NCBI RefSeq assembly: GCF_014203115.1
Contig: NZ_JACHIJ010000004.1
Coordinates: 434,001-498,000, forward strand
Length of the DNA stretch: 64,000 nucleotides
Direction: 5' to 3'
DNA from: Afipia massiliensis
GTDB taxonomy: Bacteria > Pseudomonadota > Alphaproteobacteria > Rhizobiales > Xanthobacteraceae
Each line of letters opens with the position of its first letter. The first letter of the stretch is position 1. The translations under genes and the position numbers were made by a program. Of this stretch, positions 10,302-19,565 are shown in pieces. The notes beneath the pieces are model-generated. The model saw only the letters and a list, made by a program, of their open reading frames with translations, was not told where the DNA came from and made no database searches.

Positions 10302-10814
10302 TCAGATCCGATTGATCGAAACCGTCGTCTTCGGGCCGTTCTTGATGGTCTGATAGACCACGCAATAACGCTCTGTCAGTTTCAGGAGTTGATCGAGCTT
10401 CTCCTGTGGAGCATCGGTATCGACGTCAAATCGAAGACGGATTTCCGCAAAGCCAACCGGCGCTTCCTTGTCGACGCCGAGCGTGCCGCGAAAGTCGAGA
10501 TCGCCTTCGGCGGTGACGTTGCCGGATTTCAGCGGCGCGTCGATGGCGGTCGCAACCGATTTCAGCGTGACACCGGCGCAGGCCACCAGCGCTTCGAGCA
10601 GCATGTCGCCCGAGCACAGTTCAAGCCCGGAACCGCCGGTCGCTGGATGAAGTCCGGCAATGGCCGCAGCCGCCTTGCCGGTTTCGACCTTGCAGGACAA
10701 GCCTTCGCTGTCGAGCGAGCCCTTGGCCTTCAAAGTGATGAACGCGGCCCTGGGATCGGATTTGTAGCGATCCTTGATCGGCGCCTGCATGGCGCGGAGT
10801 GCGGTTGAATCCAT
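10302..10814 (-). CDS. OsmC family protein
   Basis: A 170-residue OsmC/Ohr-superfamily protein. Cysteines in the ELCSGDMLLEALVACAGV segment sit where this family places its reactive thiol on the central helix. The family reduces organic hydroperoxides, although many single members are uncharacterised. The ATG at 10814 is chosen over the one at 10847 because GGAG lies about nine bases before it (acggagaacgagaaaATG). It converges tightly on mutS, with 5 bp between stops, and lies 3' to the sulfonate-type ABC operon on the same strand, so it may be cotranscribed or independent. Confidence 0.82.
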   Translation of the reverse strand: MDSTALRAMQAPIKDRYKSDPRAAFITLKAKGSLDSEGLSCKVETGKAAAAIAGLHPATGGSGLELCSGDMLLEALVACAGVTLKSVATAIDAPLKSGNVTAEGDLDFRGTLGVDKEAPVGFAEIRLRFDVDTDAPQEKLDQLLKLTERYCVVYQTIKNGPKTTVSINRI

Positions 10815-10870
10815 TTTCTCGTTCTCCGTTTCCATCGGCATCAACAACGCCGCGTGCGGCTTATTCCGTC

Positions 10871-11650
10871 TTATATTCCCTCGCCGACCGTCAGCAAATC
10901 ATCCGCCGGGCGCATGACACGATTGAGCGAACGATCCAGCGATGCCAGCACCTGATGCTTCACCGCCTCGAAGGCAGGCGAAGCCCTGTCGCGCGGCCGC
11001 GTCAGATCCACCCTGATTTCCTCGAACAGCCGACCCGGTCGCGGACGCATCACGACAACGCGATCCGCCAGCACCACCGCTTCGTCGACGTCGTGGGTGA
11101 CGAGAACAAGCGTCGGCTTGGTATCGGCCCACAGATCAAGCAGATGATCCTGCAGATCGGCGCGCGTGAAGGCATCGAGCGCGGAGAACGGCTCATCGAG
11201 CAGCAATACTTCCGGAGACGGTACCAGTGCGCGCGCAATCGCGACCCGTTGCGCCTGCCCGCCGGACAACTCGCGTGGCCATGCGCCGGCCTTATCGGCA
11301 AGGCCGACCCGCGCGAGAGCGCGCGCAACTCGGCGTTGCCGCTCCGCGGACGGCAGATGACCGAGACCAAAGCCGATATTGTCGGCGACGCTGAGCCACG
11401 GGAGCAGCCGGGGTTCCTGAAAGATGATGCCGACCTTTTCGTTCGGCGCAGTAATCGAGACAGTGTCGAGCGTGACGGAGCCGGTCGTCGCGCGATCAAG
11501 CCCGGAGATCGCGCGCAGCAGCGTGGATTTTCCGCAGCCCGAGCCACCGATGATGGCGACGATCTCACCCGGCTGAATGCGCGCGGAGAAATTCTCCAGC
11601 GCATGGACGCCGTTCGGATAGACCTTGCCGACATGATCGAGGGCGAGCAT
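10871..11650 (-). CDS. ABC transporter ATP-binding protein, SsuB/TauB type
   Basis: The 259-residue ATPase has Walker A GGSGCGKST, a Q-loop (FQEPRLLPWLSV), signature LSGGQAQRVAIARAL, Walker B LLLDEPFSALDAFTR and the switch histidine in LVTHDVDEAV. The QEPRLLPW Q-loop is typical of the nitrate/sulfonate/taurine importer group. Its ATG overlaps the permease stop (TGATG), so the two are translationally coupled. It would energise uptake of an organic anion from the periplasm. No sulfonate monooxygenase is nearby, so the substrate is open. Confidence 0.9.
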   Translation of the reverse strand: MLALDHVGKVYPNGVHALENFSARIQPGEIVAIIGGSGCGKSTLLRAISGLDRATTGSVTLDTVSITAPNEKVGIIFQEPRLLPWLSVADNIGFGLGHLPSAERQRRVARALARVGLADKAGAWPRELSGGQAQRVAIARALVPSPEVLLLDEPFSALDAFTRADLQDHLLDLWADTKPTLVLVTHDVDEAVVLADRVVVMRPRPGRLFEEIRVDLTRPRDRASPAFEAVKHQVLASLDRSLNRVMRPADDLLTVGEGI

Positions 11651-12498
11651 CAGGCGCCCCCCGCATGCGTGCTGAAGGAATCCTGCCAGCGCAGGAATGG
11701 CGCTGCGATCAACTGGATCAGCCAGTCGGTGACCTTGCCGAGAATCGCGAACACAATAATGGCGGCGACGATCTGCGCGGGCTTGCCGAGTTGCTGGCCG
11801 TCGGTCAGTAGATAACCGAGCCCTTCGGATGCGCCCATGAATTCAGCGGCGACGACGAACATCCAGCCCAGACCTAGACCGGAGCGCAGCGAAATCACGT
11901 AGGCCGGCAGCACCGCCGGAAGAAGAATCCGCCGGATCATCGCAAATCCGCTAAGGCGGAAGATCCGACCGACTTCAACGATCTTGCGGTCCACGCTCAT
12001 GATCGCACCGGCGACGCCGAGATAGATCGGAAAGAATACGCCGACCGCTATCAACGCCACTTTCGATGTCTCGAAAATTCCCAGCCACAGAATGAATAAC
12101 GGCACCCAGGCAATCGAGGGGATGGCACGCAGCGCCTGCAAGGTCGGGTCGAGCAGCAGCCGCGCCAGCGTCCAGTATCCGCAGATCGCGCCGAAGATCG
12201 TTCCTGCCAGAACCCCAAGGCCGAAGCCCGCGCCGACGCGACTCAGCGTCGCGATGATGTGCCGGCTCAATTCACCGCTCGCGGACAGTTCGACCAGAGT
12301 CTGCCAGATGCGGCTCGGCGGAGGTACCAGCCGCCCGTTGGAGTAACCGAAACGCACGGCGAGTTCCCACGCCAGCGCGACCCCAAGCGGCAATAACAGG
12401 CCGATTGCTGGACGCACAAACCGTCGCAGACGAGCGGGAGGCGGCCCCGCCGTCTCCGCGATCCCGGCCGGTGCTGGCGTGTCGAGTGTCATGGCCAT
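11650..12498 (-). CDS. ABC transporter permease, SsuC/TauC type
   Basis: A 282-residue inner-membrane permease with about six helices and the cytoplasmic coupling loop typical of BPD_transp_1 proteins of the sulfonate/nitrate group (PTLQALRAIPSIAWVPLFILW). The central segment AEFMGASEGLGYLL is also characteristic. An in-frame second Met at 12492 is an alternative start. The gene overlaps the ATPase gene by one base. The 175 bp separating it from the receptor gene contain a large palindromic repeat that may modulate relative expression. Confidence 0.9.
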   Translation of the reverse strand: MAMTLDTPAPAGIAETAGPPPARLRRFVRPAIGLLLPLGVALAWELAVRFGYSNGRLVPPPSRIWQTLVELSASGELSRHIIATLSRVGAGFGLGVLAGTIFGAICGYWTLARLLLDPTLQALRAIPSIAWVPLFILWLGIFETSKVALIAVGVFFPIYLGVAGAIMSVDRKIVEVGRIFRLSGFAMIRRILLPAVLPAYVISLRSGLGLGWMFVVAAEFMGASEGLGYLLTDGQQLGKPAQIVAAIIVFAILGKVTDWLIQLIAAPFLRWQDSFSTHAGGA

Positions 12499-12556
12499 AG
12501 CAAAAACCGCTTATTCGTCCGTATTGCAAGCTGGCTTATCAGGTCGCGTTTTCCGT

Positions 12557-12647
12557 CGTCATGGCCGGGCTTGACCCGGCCATCCACGTCTTGAATATGG
12601 TTGCGACAAGGAAGACGTGGATGCCCGGCACAAGGCCGGGCATGACG
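12557..12647. repeat. Intergenic palindromic repeat (GTCATGGCCGGGC family)
   Basis: Two 36-bp arms, 12557-12592 and 12612-12647, are near-perfect inverted copies of each other around a 19-bp spacer. Each arm also contains its own short dyad (GGCCGGGC...CCCGGCC). I recognise this type as an intergenic repeat common in Bradyrhizobium and relatives. It lies between the receptor and permease genes of one transporter operon, where a folded RNA could stabilise the receptor message or lower downstream expression. A shorter related hairpin occurs at 21298-21321. Confidence 0.8.
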
Positions 12648-12673
12648 CGAATAGATTAGCATTCGACCCAATC

Positions 12674-13648
12674 TCAGTTCGTCGGCAGCGGCACCTGATC
12701 GTCGATCAGCGCATCCACCGTCGCCTTCACGTCGACGCCGGGCTGGATCACGCCGGCTTGCTGAAGCGCAAGACCCGCGGCCAGAATCGACTCGCGCTGC
12801 GGCGCGCCGATGCGGTTGTGCGTGAGCTCGGTGCGCTCCTTGAGCTGCTTGTCGACCACGGTCTCCGGCAACTTGGTCACGGCGATGAACCCGCGCTTGA
12901 GTTCGTCGTAATTGGCCAGCGAATATTTGCGGGCTTCCTCGTAAACCGCGAGCACGCGCTGAACGATCTTCGGATTGTCCTTCAAAAACTGTTCACGCAC
13001 GTTGAGAATGCCCCAGGTGTTGGCTTCGGGTTTGCGGAAAAACAGCTTCGCACCGTCTTCGATCTCGGCTTGCGCCATCATCGGATCGAGCCCGGCCCAG
13101 GCATCGACGTCGCCGCGGATCAGGGCGGCCTTGCCGTCGGCATGCTGCAGCAGAACCGGGGTGATGTCCTTGTCGGTCAGGCCGGCTTCAAGCAATGCAC
13201 GAACGAGGAAGATGTGCGGGTCGGTGCCACGTGTCACGGCAACGCGTTTGCCTTTCAGGTCGCCGACCTTCGCGATCTTGGAGTCCTTGCCTGTTACCAG
13301 TGCGGTCCACTCAGGACGCGAGTAGACATAGACCGACTTGATCGGGTTGCCGTTGATCTTCGCGACCAGGGCAGCCGAACCTGCCGTCGACCCGAAGTCG
13401 ATCGAGCCGGCGTTGAGAAACTCAAGCGCCTTATTGGAACCTGCCGACTGCACCCAGACAATCTTGATTCCGTCCTTCTCGAATTCCTTTTCGAGCAGGC
13501 CCTTCTCTTTCAGAATGATGGAGACTGGATTGTAGGTCGCCCAGTCGATGGCGATCTGCTTCGGCGCGTCGGCGGCAAACGCCGCGTCGGGGGCAAACAC
13601 CGTGCCCAGGACAAGGGCAGCCAAGGCACGTCGTGATGGTCTGAACAT
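12674..13648 (-). CDS. ABC transporter substrate-binding protein, aliphatic sulfonate type
   Basis: The 324-residue periplasmic receptor starts with a signal peptide (RPSRRALAALVLGTVFAPDAAFA). The mature part carries the SsuA/NMT1-like pattern IDWATYNPVSIILKEKGLLEKE near its start and GSIDFGSTAGSAALVAKINGN-type loops. The ATG at 13648 is chosen because GGAGACGACG precedes it; an ATG at 13660 would add four residues. It is the first gene of the uptake operon with the permease and ATPase downstream. The AT-rich 13735-13800 region upstream is the likely promoter zone. Substrate is probably a sulfonate or similar organic anion. Confidence 0.88.
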   Translation of the reverse strand: MFRPSRRALAALVLGTVFAPDAAFAADAPKQIAIDWATYNPVSIILKEKGLLEKEFEKDGIKIVWVQSAGSNKALEFLNAGSIDFGSTAGSAALVAKINGNPIKSVYVYSRPEWTALVTGKDSKIAKVGDLKGKRVAVTRGTDPHIFLVRALLEAGLTDKDITPVLLQHADGKAALIRGDVDAWAGLDPMMAQAEIEDGAKLFFRKPEANTWGILNVREQFLKDNPKIVQRVLAVYEEARKYSLANYDELKRGFIAVTKLPETVVDKQLKERTELTHNRIGAPQRESILAAGLALQQAGVIQPGVDVKATVDALIDDQVPLPTN

Positions 13649-13914
13649 CGTCGTCTCCATTTGGATGACCGGGATGAACCGCGGTCAGGACGGGTGCATT
13701 TCGAGGGAGCAGGCCGGCGATCGTCGTTATCCCCATGACTAAAAATCACTATGTTTTTCAATTACTTATTTGGTATCGTCAACGAGAAAAAAACCACCCG
13801 AATGCAGCCCATGAGAGAACCGGCTTTCAAAACTTGTGCTAAAAACAGAAAGGACGGCTCTTTCCGCCGCAATCCGCTGATGACACCGCTGCTGCCGTCC
13901 GTTATCCGAATGAA

Positions 13915-16698
13915 ATGGACAGCGTGACGGCCAAGATCCTCCCCGATCCCGAAGTGCAATTCGATACCGTCCGTATCGCAGGCGAGATCGACGCGCTTGC
14001 GCAAAGGCATGGCGGCAAGGACGATCTGCTCCGGGCCGCAATCACCCAATTGCTGAAGGGCGAACTGGCGCTGGCGCGCGAGGCCGCGCAGGCGCAATTG
14101 CTGAAGGATCGTCACGGGCGGCGATGCGCCGAGCGGCTTTGCCTGGTTCAGGACGAGATCATCCGCATCCTGTTCAACGCCGCGACCAAGCATCTCTATC
14201 ACTCGCCGACACCGTCGGACTCCGAGCGCATGGCCGTCATCGCCACCGGCGGTTACGGCCGCGGCCTGATGGCGCCAGAGTCCGACATCGATCTGCTGTT
14301 CATCCTGCCCTACAAGCAAACCGCATGGGGCGAGCAGGTCGCCGAAGCAATCCTCTATTGCCTGTGGGACATGGGACTGAAGGTCGGGCACGCCACGCGC
14401 TCGATCGATGAATCGATCCGCCAGGCGCGGGGCGACATGACCATCCGCACATCGGTGCTGGAAACCAGATTTCTGACCGGCGACCAGGCGCTCTACGATG
14501 AACTCGTCATGCGCTTCGATAAGGAGGTCGTGCAGGGCACCGCCGCCGAATTCGTGACCGCGAAGCTCGCCGAGCGCGAAGAGCGGCACCGCCGCGCAGG
14601 CCAGTCCCGCTATCTGGTCGAACCCAATGTAAAGGACGGCAAGGGCGGCCTGCGCGACCTGCATACGCTGTTCTGGATCGCCAAATACGTTTACCGCGTC
14701 AGCAACAGCGAAGATCTCGTGCAGCGCGGCGTGTTCGACGCGCAGGAGTATCGCACGTTCCGCCGCTGCGAAGATTTCCTGTGGTCCGTTCGCTGCAACA
14801 TGCACTTCTACACCGGCCGTCCGGAAGAACGGCTGTCATTCGAAATGCAGCGCGAGATTGCGCAGCGGCTTGGCTACACCTCGCATCCCGGCATGCAGGA
14901 TGTCGAACGCTTCATGAAGCACTATTTCCTGATCGCAAAGGAAGTCGGCGACCTCACAGCAATCCTGTGCGCCAAGCTGGAAGATCAGGAAGCCAAGCCC
15001 GCGCCGGTGCTGAGCCGGATGATGGCGAAGCTTCGCCCGGGCCGCAAACGCGGGCGCGTTCCCGGCGGCGAAGATTTCATCATCGACAACAACCGTATCA
15101 ACCTTGCCGCGCCCGACGTGTTCAAGACCGATCCGGTCAACCTGATCCGCATCTTCCGCCTCGCGCAGAAAAACAATCTGGCGTTCCATCCCGACGCCAT
15201 GCGCGCGGCGACGCGCTCGCTCGGCTTGATCACGCCGAAGCTTCGTGAAAACCCCGAAGCCAACAAGCTGTTCATGGAAATTCTGACCTCGAACGACGCG
15301 GAAATCGTGCTGCGGCGGATGAACGAGGCCGGTGTGCTCGGTCGCTTCATCCGCGCGTTCGGACGGATCGTGTCGATGATGCAGTTCAACATGTATCATC
15401 ACTACACGGTCGACGAGCATCTGCTGCGATGCATCGGCATCCTGCAGGATATCGAGCGCGGCGGGAACGACGAGTTCGTGGTCGCCAGCGACCTGATGCG
15501 GAAAATTCATCCCGAGCACCGCGCCGTCATCTACATGACGGTGCTGCTGCACGACATCGCAAAGGGCCGCCCCGAGGATCATTCCATCGCGGGGGCCAAG
15601 GTCGCGCGGCGGCTCTGTCCGCGCTTCGGCTTCAATGCCGCCGACACCGAACTGATCGCATGGCTGATCGAGGAACACCTCACCATGTCCACGGTCGCGC
15701 AGTCCCGCGACCTGTCGGACCGCAAGACCATCGAGAATTTCGCCGCAGTCGTGCAGTCGGTCGAGCAGATGAAGCTGCTCACCATTCTGACCACGGCCGA
15801 CATTCGCGGCGTCGGCCCGGGTGTCTGGAATGGTTGGAAAGCCCAGCTGATCCGCACGCTTTATTACGAAACCGAACCTGTGCTGACCGGCGGCTTCTCC
15901 GAGGTCAATCGCGCCCAGCGTATTCAGGTTGCGCAAGCCGAGTTCCGGGCAGCCTTTACCGAGTGGCCTTCGAGCGAACTCGAAGCCTACATCGCGCGGC
16001 ACTATCCCGCTTACTGGCTGAAGGTCGAACTGCCGCGCAAAATCCGTCATGCGCGCTTCGTCAAGGCCAGTGAAGCCGGCGGTCACAAGCTCGCGGTCAA
16101 TGTCGGCTTCGATGAAGGGCGCGGCGTCACCGAACTGACGATCATGGCGCCTGATCATCCCTGGCTGCTGTCGATCATCGCCGGCGCCTGCGCCTCCGCC
16201 GGAGCCAATATCGTCGACGCGCAGATCTACACCACCACCGACGGCATCGCACTCGACACCATCGCGATTACCCGCGAATACGACCGTGACGATGATGAAG
16301 GCCGCCGCGCCACCCGCATCGGCGACACCATCGAACAGGTGCTGGAAGGCAAGCTGCGGTTGCCGGATGTGATGGCGCGGCGCACCGCCTCAAAAGCGCG
16401 ACTGAAGCCGTTTGTCGTCGAGCCGGAAGTCAGCATCAACAACCAGTGGTCGGATCGTTACACCGTGATCGAGGTCTCGGGCCTCGACCGTCCGGGCCTG
16501 CTGTTTCAGCTCACCACCGCGATCTCGAAGCTCAATCTCAATATCGCTTCTGCGCATGTCGCAACCTTCGGCGAACGCGCCCGCGACGTATTTTATGTGA
16601 CCGACCTGCTCGGCGCACAGATCACGGCACCGACCCGACAAGCCGCCATCAAGCGGGCCCTGATCCACCTGCTCGCCAACGGCGACGCTGCGGCCTGA
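13915..16698 (+). CDS. glnD: [Protein-PII] uridylyltransferase/uridylyl-removing enzyme
   Basis: GlnD senses glutamine and adds or removes UMP on PII proteins, setting nitrogen control. The 927-residue chain has the full four-part layout. The nucleotidyltransferase domain carries GGYGRGLMAPESDIDLLF near residue 112. The HD domain has HHYTVDEH near 496 and LLHDIAKGRPEDHS near 545, and acts in de-uridylylation. Two C-terminal ACT domains follow, with MAPDHPWLLS near 742 and SGLDRPGLLFQL near 852, and bind glutamine. Length and domain order are standard. The gene is divergent from the transporter operon, with about 266 bp between starts. Confidence 0.97.
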   Translation: MDSVTAKILPDPEVQFDTVRIAGEIDALAQRHGGKDDLLRAAITQLLKGELALAREAAQAQLLKDRHGRRCAERLCLVQDEIIRILFNAATKHLYHSPTPSDSERMAVIATGGYGRGLMAPESDIDLLFILPYKQTAWGEQVAEAILYCLWDMGLKVGHATRSIDESIRQARGDMTIRTSVLETRFLTGDQALYDELVMRFDKEVVQGTAAEFVTAKLAEREERHRRAGQSRYLVEPNVKDGKGGLRDLHTLFWIAKYVYRVSNSEDLVQRGVFDAQEYRTFRRCEDFLWSVRCNMHFYTGRPEERLSFEMQREIAQRLGYTSHPGMQDVERFMKHYFLIAKEVGDLTAILCAKLEDQEAKPAPVLSRMMAKLRPGRKRGRVPGGEDFIIDNNRINLAAPDVFKTDPVNLIRIFRLAQKNNLAFHPDAMRAATRSLGLITPKLRENPEANKLFMEILTSNDAEIVLRRMNEAGVLGRFIRAFGRIVSMMQFNMYHHYTVDEHLLRCIGILQDIERGGNDEFVVASDLMRKIHPEHRAVIYMTVLLHDIAKGRPEDHSIAGAKVARRLCPRFGFNAADTELIAWLIEEHLTMSTVAQSRDLSDRKTIENFAAVVQSVEQMKLLTILTTADIRGVGPGVWNGWKAQLIRTLYYETEPVLTGGFSEVNRAQRIQVAQAEFRAAFTEWPSSELEAYIARHYPAYWLKVELPRKIRHARFVKASEAGGHKLAVNVGFDEGRGVTELTIMAPDHPWLLSIIAGACASAGANIVDAQIYTTTDGIALDTIAITREYDRDDDEGRRATRIGDTIEQVLEGKLRLPDVMARRTASKARLKPFVVEPEVSINNQWSDRYTVIEVSGLDRPGLLFQLTTAISKLNLNIASAHVATFGERARDVFYVTDLLGAQITAPTRQAAIKRALIHLLANGDAAA

Positions 16699-16860
16699 TT
16701 TATCTTTCTGCTCTCTGAAGACCGGCTGCACTTTGGATCACGGCCATTTGCCGCAGGCGCGATTGCGCGCGAGCCATGCAGCATTGTGCCCCGCAGCGAT
16801 TATCATCGTCGCGGTTTGCATGCTATAACGTCGCCGGATTGGACATACTGGAGGTCCGCG

Positions 16861-18267
16861 ATGTTCGAGGGTTTTGACGCCATCACCCTGGCGCGCATGC
16901 AATTCGCATTCACGGTGTCCTTCCACATCGTGTTCCCGGCCTTCTCCATCGGTCTCGCCAGCTACCTGGCTGTTCTTGAAGCACTGTGGCTATGGACCGG
17001 CCGCGAAGTCTTCATCAATCTTTTCAATTATTGGCTGAAAATTTTCGCGGTTGCCTTCGGCATGGGTGTCGTGTCCGGCATCGTGATGTCCTACCAGTTC
17101 GGCACCAACTGGTCGGTGTTCTCGGACAAGACCGGACCTATTATTGGTCCGCTGATGGCCTATGAAGTGTTGACCGCCTTCTTCCTCGAGGCGGGATTCC
17201 TTGGCGTGATGCTGTTTGGGCTGAAGCGTGTCGGCCACAAACTGCATTTCTTCGCGACGCTGATGGTCGCTGTCGGCACACTGGCATCCGCGTTCTGGAT
17301 TCTTTCGGCGAATTCGTGGATGCAGACGCCTGCGGGCTTCGCGATGAACTCTCAGGGGCAGTTCGTCGCCGCCGATTGGTGGAAAGTGATCTTCAATCCA
17401 TCCTTTCCCTTCCGCCTCGTGCATATGGTGCTGGCGGCCTATCTCACCACCGCCTTCGTGGTCGGCGCGGTCGGCGCCTATCACCTCCTCAAGGATTCCA
17501 GACTGGAAGGCGCGCGGGTGATGTTCTCGATGGCGATGTGGATGGCGGCCATCGTTGCCCCAATCCAGATTTTCGCCGGCGACCTGCACGGTCTCAATAC
17601 GCTGGAGCATCAGCCCGCAAAGGTGATGGCGATGGAAGGCCATTACAAAAGCCATCCAAATGGCGCGCCACTGATTCTGTTCGGCCTTCCCGATCAAGCC
17701 GCCGGCGAGGTGAAATATTCGATCGAAATTCCAAAGGCGTCGTCGCTGATCCTGAAGCATTCACTCGATGCACCGCTGAAGGGCCTCGATACCGTGCCGC
17801 GTGAGAACTGGCCCAATGTTCCGATCGTGTTCTGGTCATTCCGGATTATGGTTGGCATCGGATTCCTGATGCTCGGCATCGGCCTATTGAGCCTGTGGGC
17901 TCGCTGGCGCGGCAAACTTCACGACTGGAAATTCCTGCATCGCTATGCGCTGGTCATGGGGCCTGCTGGTTTCGTCGCCGTGCTCGCGGGGTGGGTCACG
18001 ACCGAGGTCGGACGGCAGCCGTTCACAGTTTACGGATTGTTGCGCACGGCGGACTCCGTGTCCCCGCTCGCGGCGCCGGCAGTGGCTTCGTCGCTGATCG
18101 CGTTCATCATCGTCTATTTCATCGTGTTCGGCATGGGCGTGATCTACATCCTGCGATTAATGCACGAACCGCCACATCACGGCGAACAAGGCCCGCGCGA
18201 GGATGTCCCGCACCGTGCCGCCGGCATCACGCCTGCACAAGCCATTCCCGTCAGCGGACAAGGGTGA
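16861..18267 (+). CDS. cydA: Cytochrome bd-type quinol oxidase subunit I
   Basis: Subunit I holds the haems of a bd-type terminal oxidase that reduces oxygen with quinol electrons. The protein has 468 residues from the ATG at 16861, which follows TGGAGG. Expected haem-ligand regions are present: VSFHIVFPAFSIG near the N-terminus, LMAYEVLTAFFLEAGF (conserved acidic pair) and RLVHMVLAAYLTTA. It is shorter than E. coli CydA with a reduced Q-loop, which points to the CioA (cyanide-insensitive) branch. The frame is open upstream to 16786, but those residues do not belong to the family. It is the first gene of a three-gene operon. Confidence 0.94.
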   Translation: MFEGFDAITLARMQFAFTVSFHIVFPAFSIGLASYLAVLEALWLWTGREVFINLFNYWLKIFAVAFGMGVVSGIVMSYQFGTNWSVFSDKTGPIIGPLMAYEVLTAFFLEAGFLGVMLFGLKRVGHKLHFFATLMVAVGTLASAFWILSANSWMQTPAGFAMNSQGQFVAADWWKVIFNPSFPFRLVHMVLAAYLTTAFVVGAVGAYHLLKDSRLEGARVMFSMAMWMAAIVAPIQIFAGDLHGLNTLEHQPAKVMAMEGHYKSHPNGAPLILFGLPDQAAGEVKYSIEIPKASSLILKHSLDAPLKGLDTVPRENWPNVPIVFWSFRIMVGIGFLMLGIGLLSLWARWRGKLHDWKFLHRYALVMGPAGFVAVLAGWVTTEVGRQPFTVYGLLRTADSVSPLAAPAVASSLIAFIIVYFIVFGMGVIYILRLMHEPPHHGEQGPREDVPHRAAGITPAQAIPVSGQG

Positions 18268-18272
18268 ACGCC

Positions 18273-19286
18273 ATGGCCGGACTCCCTATCGACCTCCCGG
18301 TGCTCTGGGCTTTCATCATTGCCTTTGCGGTGTTCATGTACATCGTGATGGACGGCTTCGACCTCGGGCTCGGAATGTTGTTTCCGATGTTTCCGAAAAA
18401 GGAAGACCGCGACGTGATGATGAATTCCGTCGCGCCGGTCTGGGACGGCAACGAAACCTGGCTGGTGCTCGGCGGCGGCGGGTTGATGGCCGCTTTCCCG
18501 TTGGCATTTGCTGTCGTGATGCCGGCGATCTACACGCCGATCATCGCCATGCTGATCGGACTGATCTTTCGCGGCGTCGCCTTTGAATTCCGCTGGCGCA
18601 CCCAAAGCGAGCGCAACCGCTGGGACGTCGCGTTTGCCGGCGGTTCACTGCTCGCGGCGCTGGCGCAAGGCGTCGCGCTCGGTGCGATCTTGCAGGGCAT
18701 TCATGTCGAGGGGCGGCACTATGCCGGCGGCTGGTGGGACTGGCTGACGCCATTCAGCATTCTAACGGGCTGTGCCGTCGTCGCCGGATACGGCCTGCTC
18801 GGTGCGACCTGGCTGGTTATGAAGACCACGGGCGAACTGCGTGAGCATGCCTATCGGCTGAGCTGGTGGCTCTTGGTCGCCACGCTGATCGCCATCGTCA
18901 CCGTCAGCCTCGCAACCCCATTCCTTCAGGCGGATTACTGGCGGCGCTGGTTCGAGTGGCCGAACATTCTTTTCACCGCGCCGATTCCGATTGCCGTGGC
19001 TGCGATCACGCTGCTGCTGCTGAAGAGTCTCGCCAACAAGCAGGATTACCGTCCTTTTGTTCTCTCGCTGGTGTTGTTCGCGATCACATATGCCGGCCTC
19101 GGCGTCAGCATGTTTCCCTATATCGTGCCGCAGAGCATCACCATCTGGCAGGCGGCGGCCCCTGCCAACAGCCTGAGCTTCATGCTCGTCGGAGTCGCGA
19201 TTCTCGTGCCGATCATTCTGGCCTACACCGCATGGGCCTATTGGGTATTCCGCGGCAAGGTCGATCCCTCAAGCGGCTACCATTAG
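18273..19286 (+). CDS. cydB: Cytochrome bd-type quinol oxidase subunit II
   Basis: A 337-residue membrane subunit that pairs with subunit I. The start region LPVLWAFIIAFAVFMYIVMDGFDLG and the following VAPVWDGNETWLV are hallmarks of CydB/CioB. About eight to nine helices are visible. Its ATG is 5 bp after the subunit I stop; a GTG at 18264 that overlaps that stop would add three residues and give tight coupling. A tiny membrane protein gene follows 7 bp later. Confidence 0.95.
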   Translation: MAGLPIDLPVLWAFIIAFAVFMYIVMDGFDLGLGMLFPMFPKKEDRDVMMNSVAPVWDGNETWLVLGGGGLMAAFPLAFAVVMPAIYTPIIAMLIGLIFRGVAFEFRWRTQSERNRWDVAFAGGSLLAALAQGVALGAILQGIHVEGRHYAGGWWDWLTPFSILTGCAVVAGYGLLGATWLVMKTTGELREHAYRLSWWLLVATLIAIVTVSLATPFLQADYWRRWFEWPNILFTAPIPIAVAAITLLLLKSLANKQDYRPFVLSLVLFAITYAGLGVSMFPYIVPQSITIWQAAAPANSLSFMLVGVAILVPIILAYTAWAYWVFRGKVDPSSGYH

Positions 19287-19293
19287 GGTGAGC

Positions 19294-19425
19294 ATGACGT
19301 CGCCTCCCGAACAGCCCGGGCCGCTGTCGCGCAAGCTGCTGTGGTTCGTCGCTTTGTGGCTGCTCGGGACCGGCACCGTTGCCGTTTTCGCCTATATCCT
19401 GCGGCTCTGGATCGCTCCGCACTGA
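19294..19425 (+). CDS. DUF2474 small membrane protein, putative third bd-oxidase subunit
   Basis: This 43-residue gene begins 7 bp after subunit II. The product is a short Pro-rich start followed by KLLWFVALWLLGTG and a second hydrophobic half ending RLWIAPH, consistent with one long or hairpin membrane helix. DUF2474 proteins are encoded directly after CioB-type subunits in many Proteobacteria. By analogy with CydX/CydS, a role in assembling or stabilising the oxidase is plausible. Position, size and hydrophobic pattern support it; function is inference. Confidence 0.8.
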   Translation: MTSPPEQPGPLSRKLLWFVALWLLGTGTVAVFAYILRLWIAPH

Positions 19426-19565
19426 CCTCCAAAGATCGCCGATTTCAGATATATTTTAAGGATTTACGACGCATGGTGACCCGCCTTGGGGCGCGTGTCA
19501 CTTGCCAGCAGAGCATGGCTAAGGTTTGATGCGCGCGGGGCACGACGAAACGCGGGATTCTCGAC

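Noticed and set aside
14836-16158. 440-codon minus-strand open frame
   Set aside because: Antisense to glnD, whose domains are complete on the plus strand.
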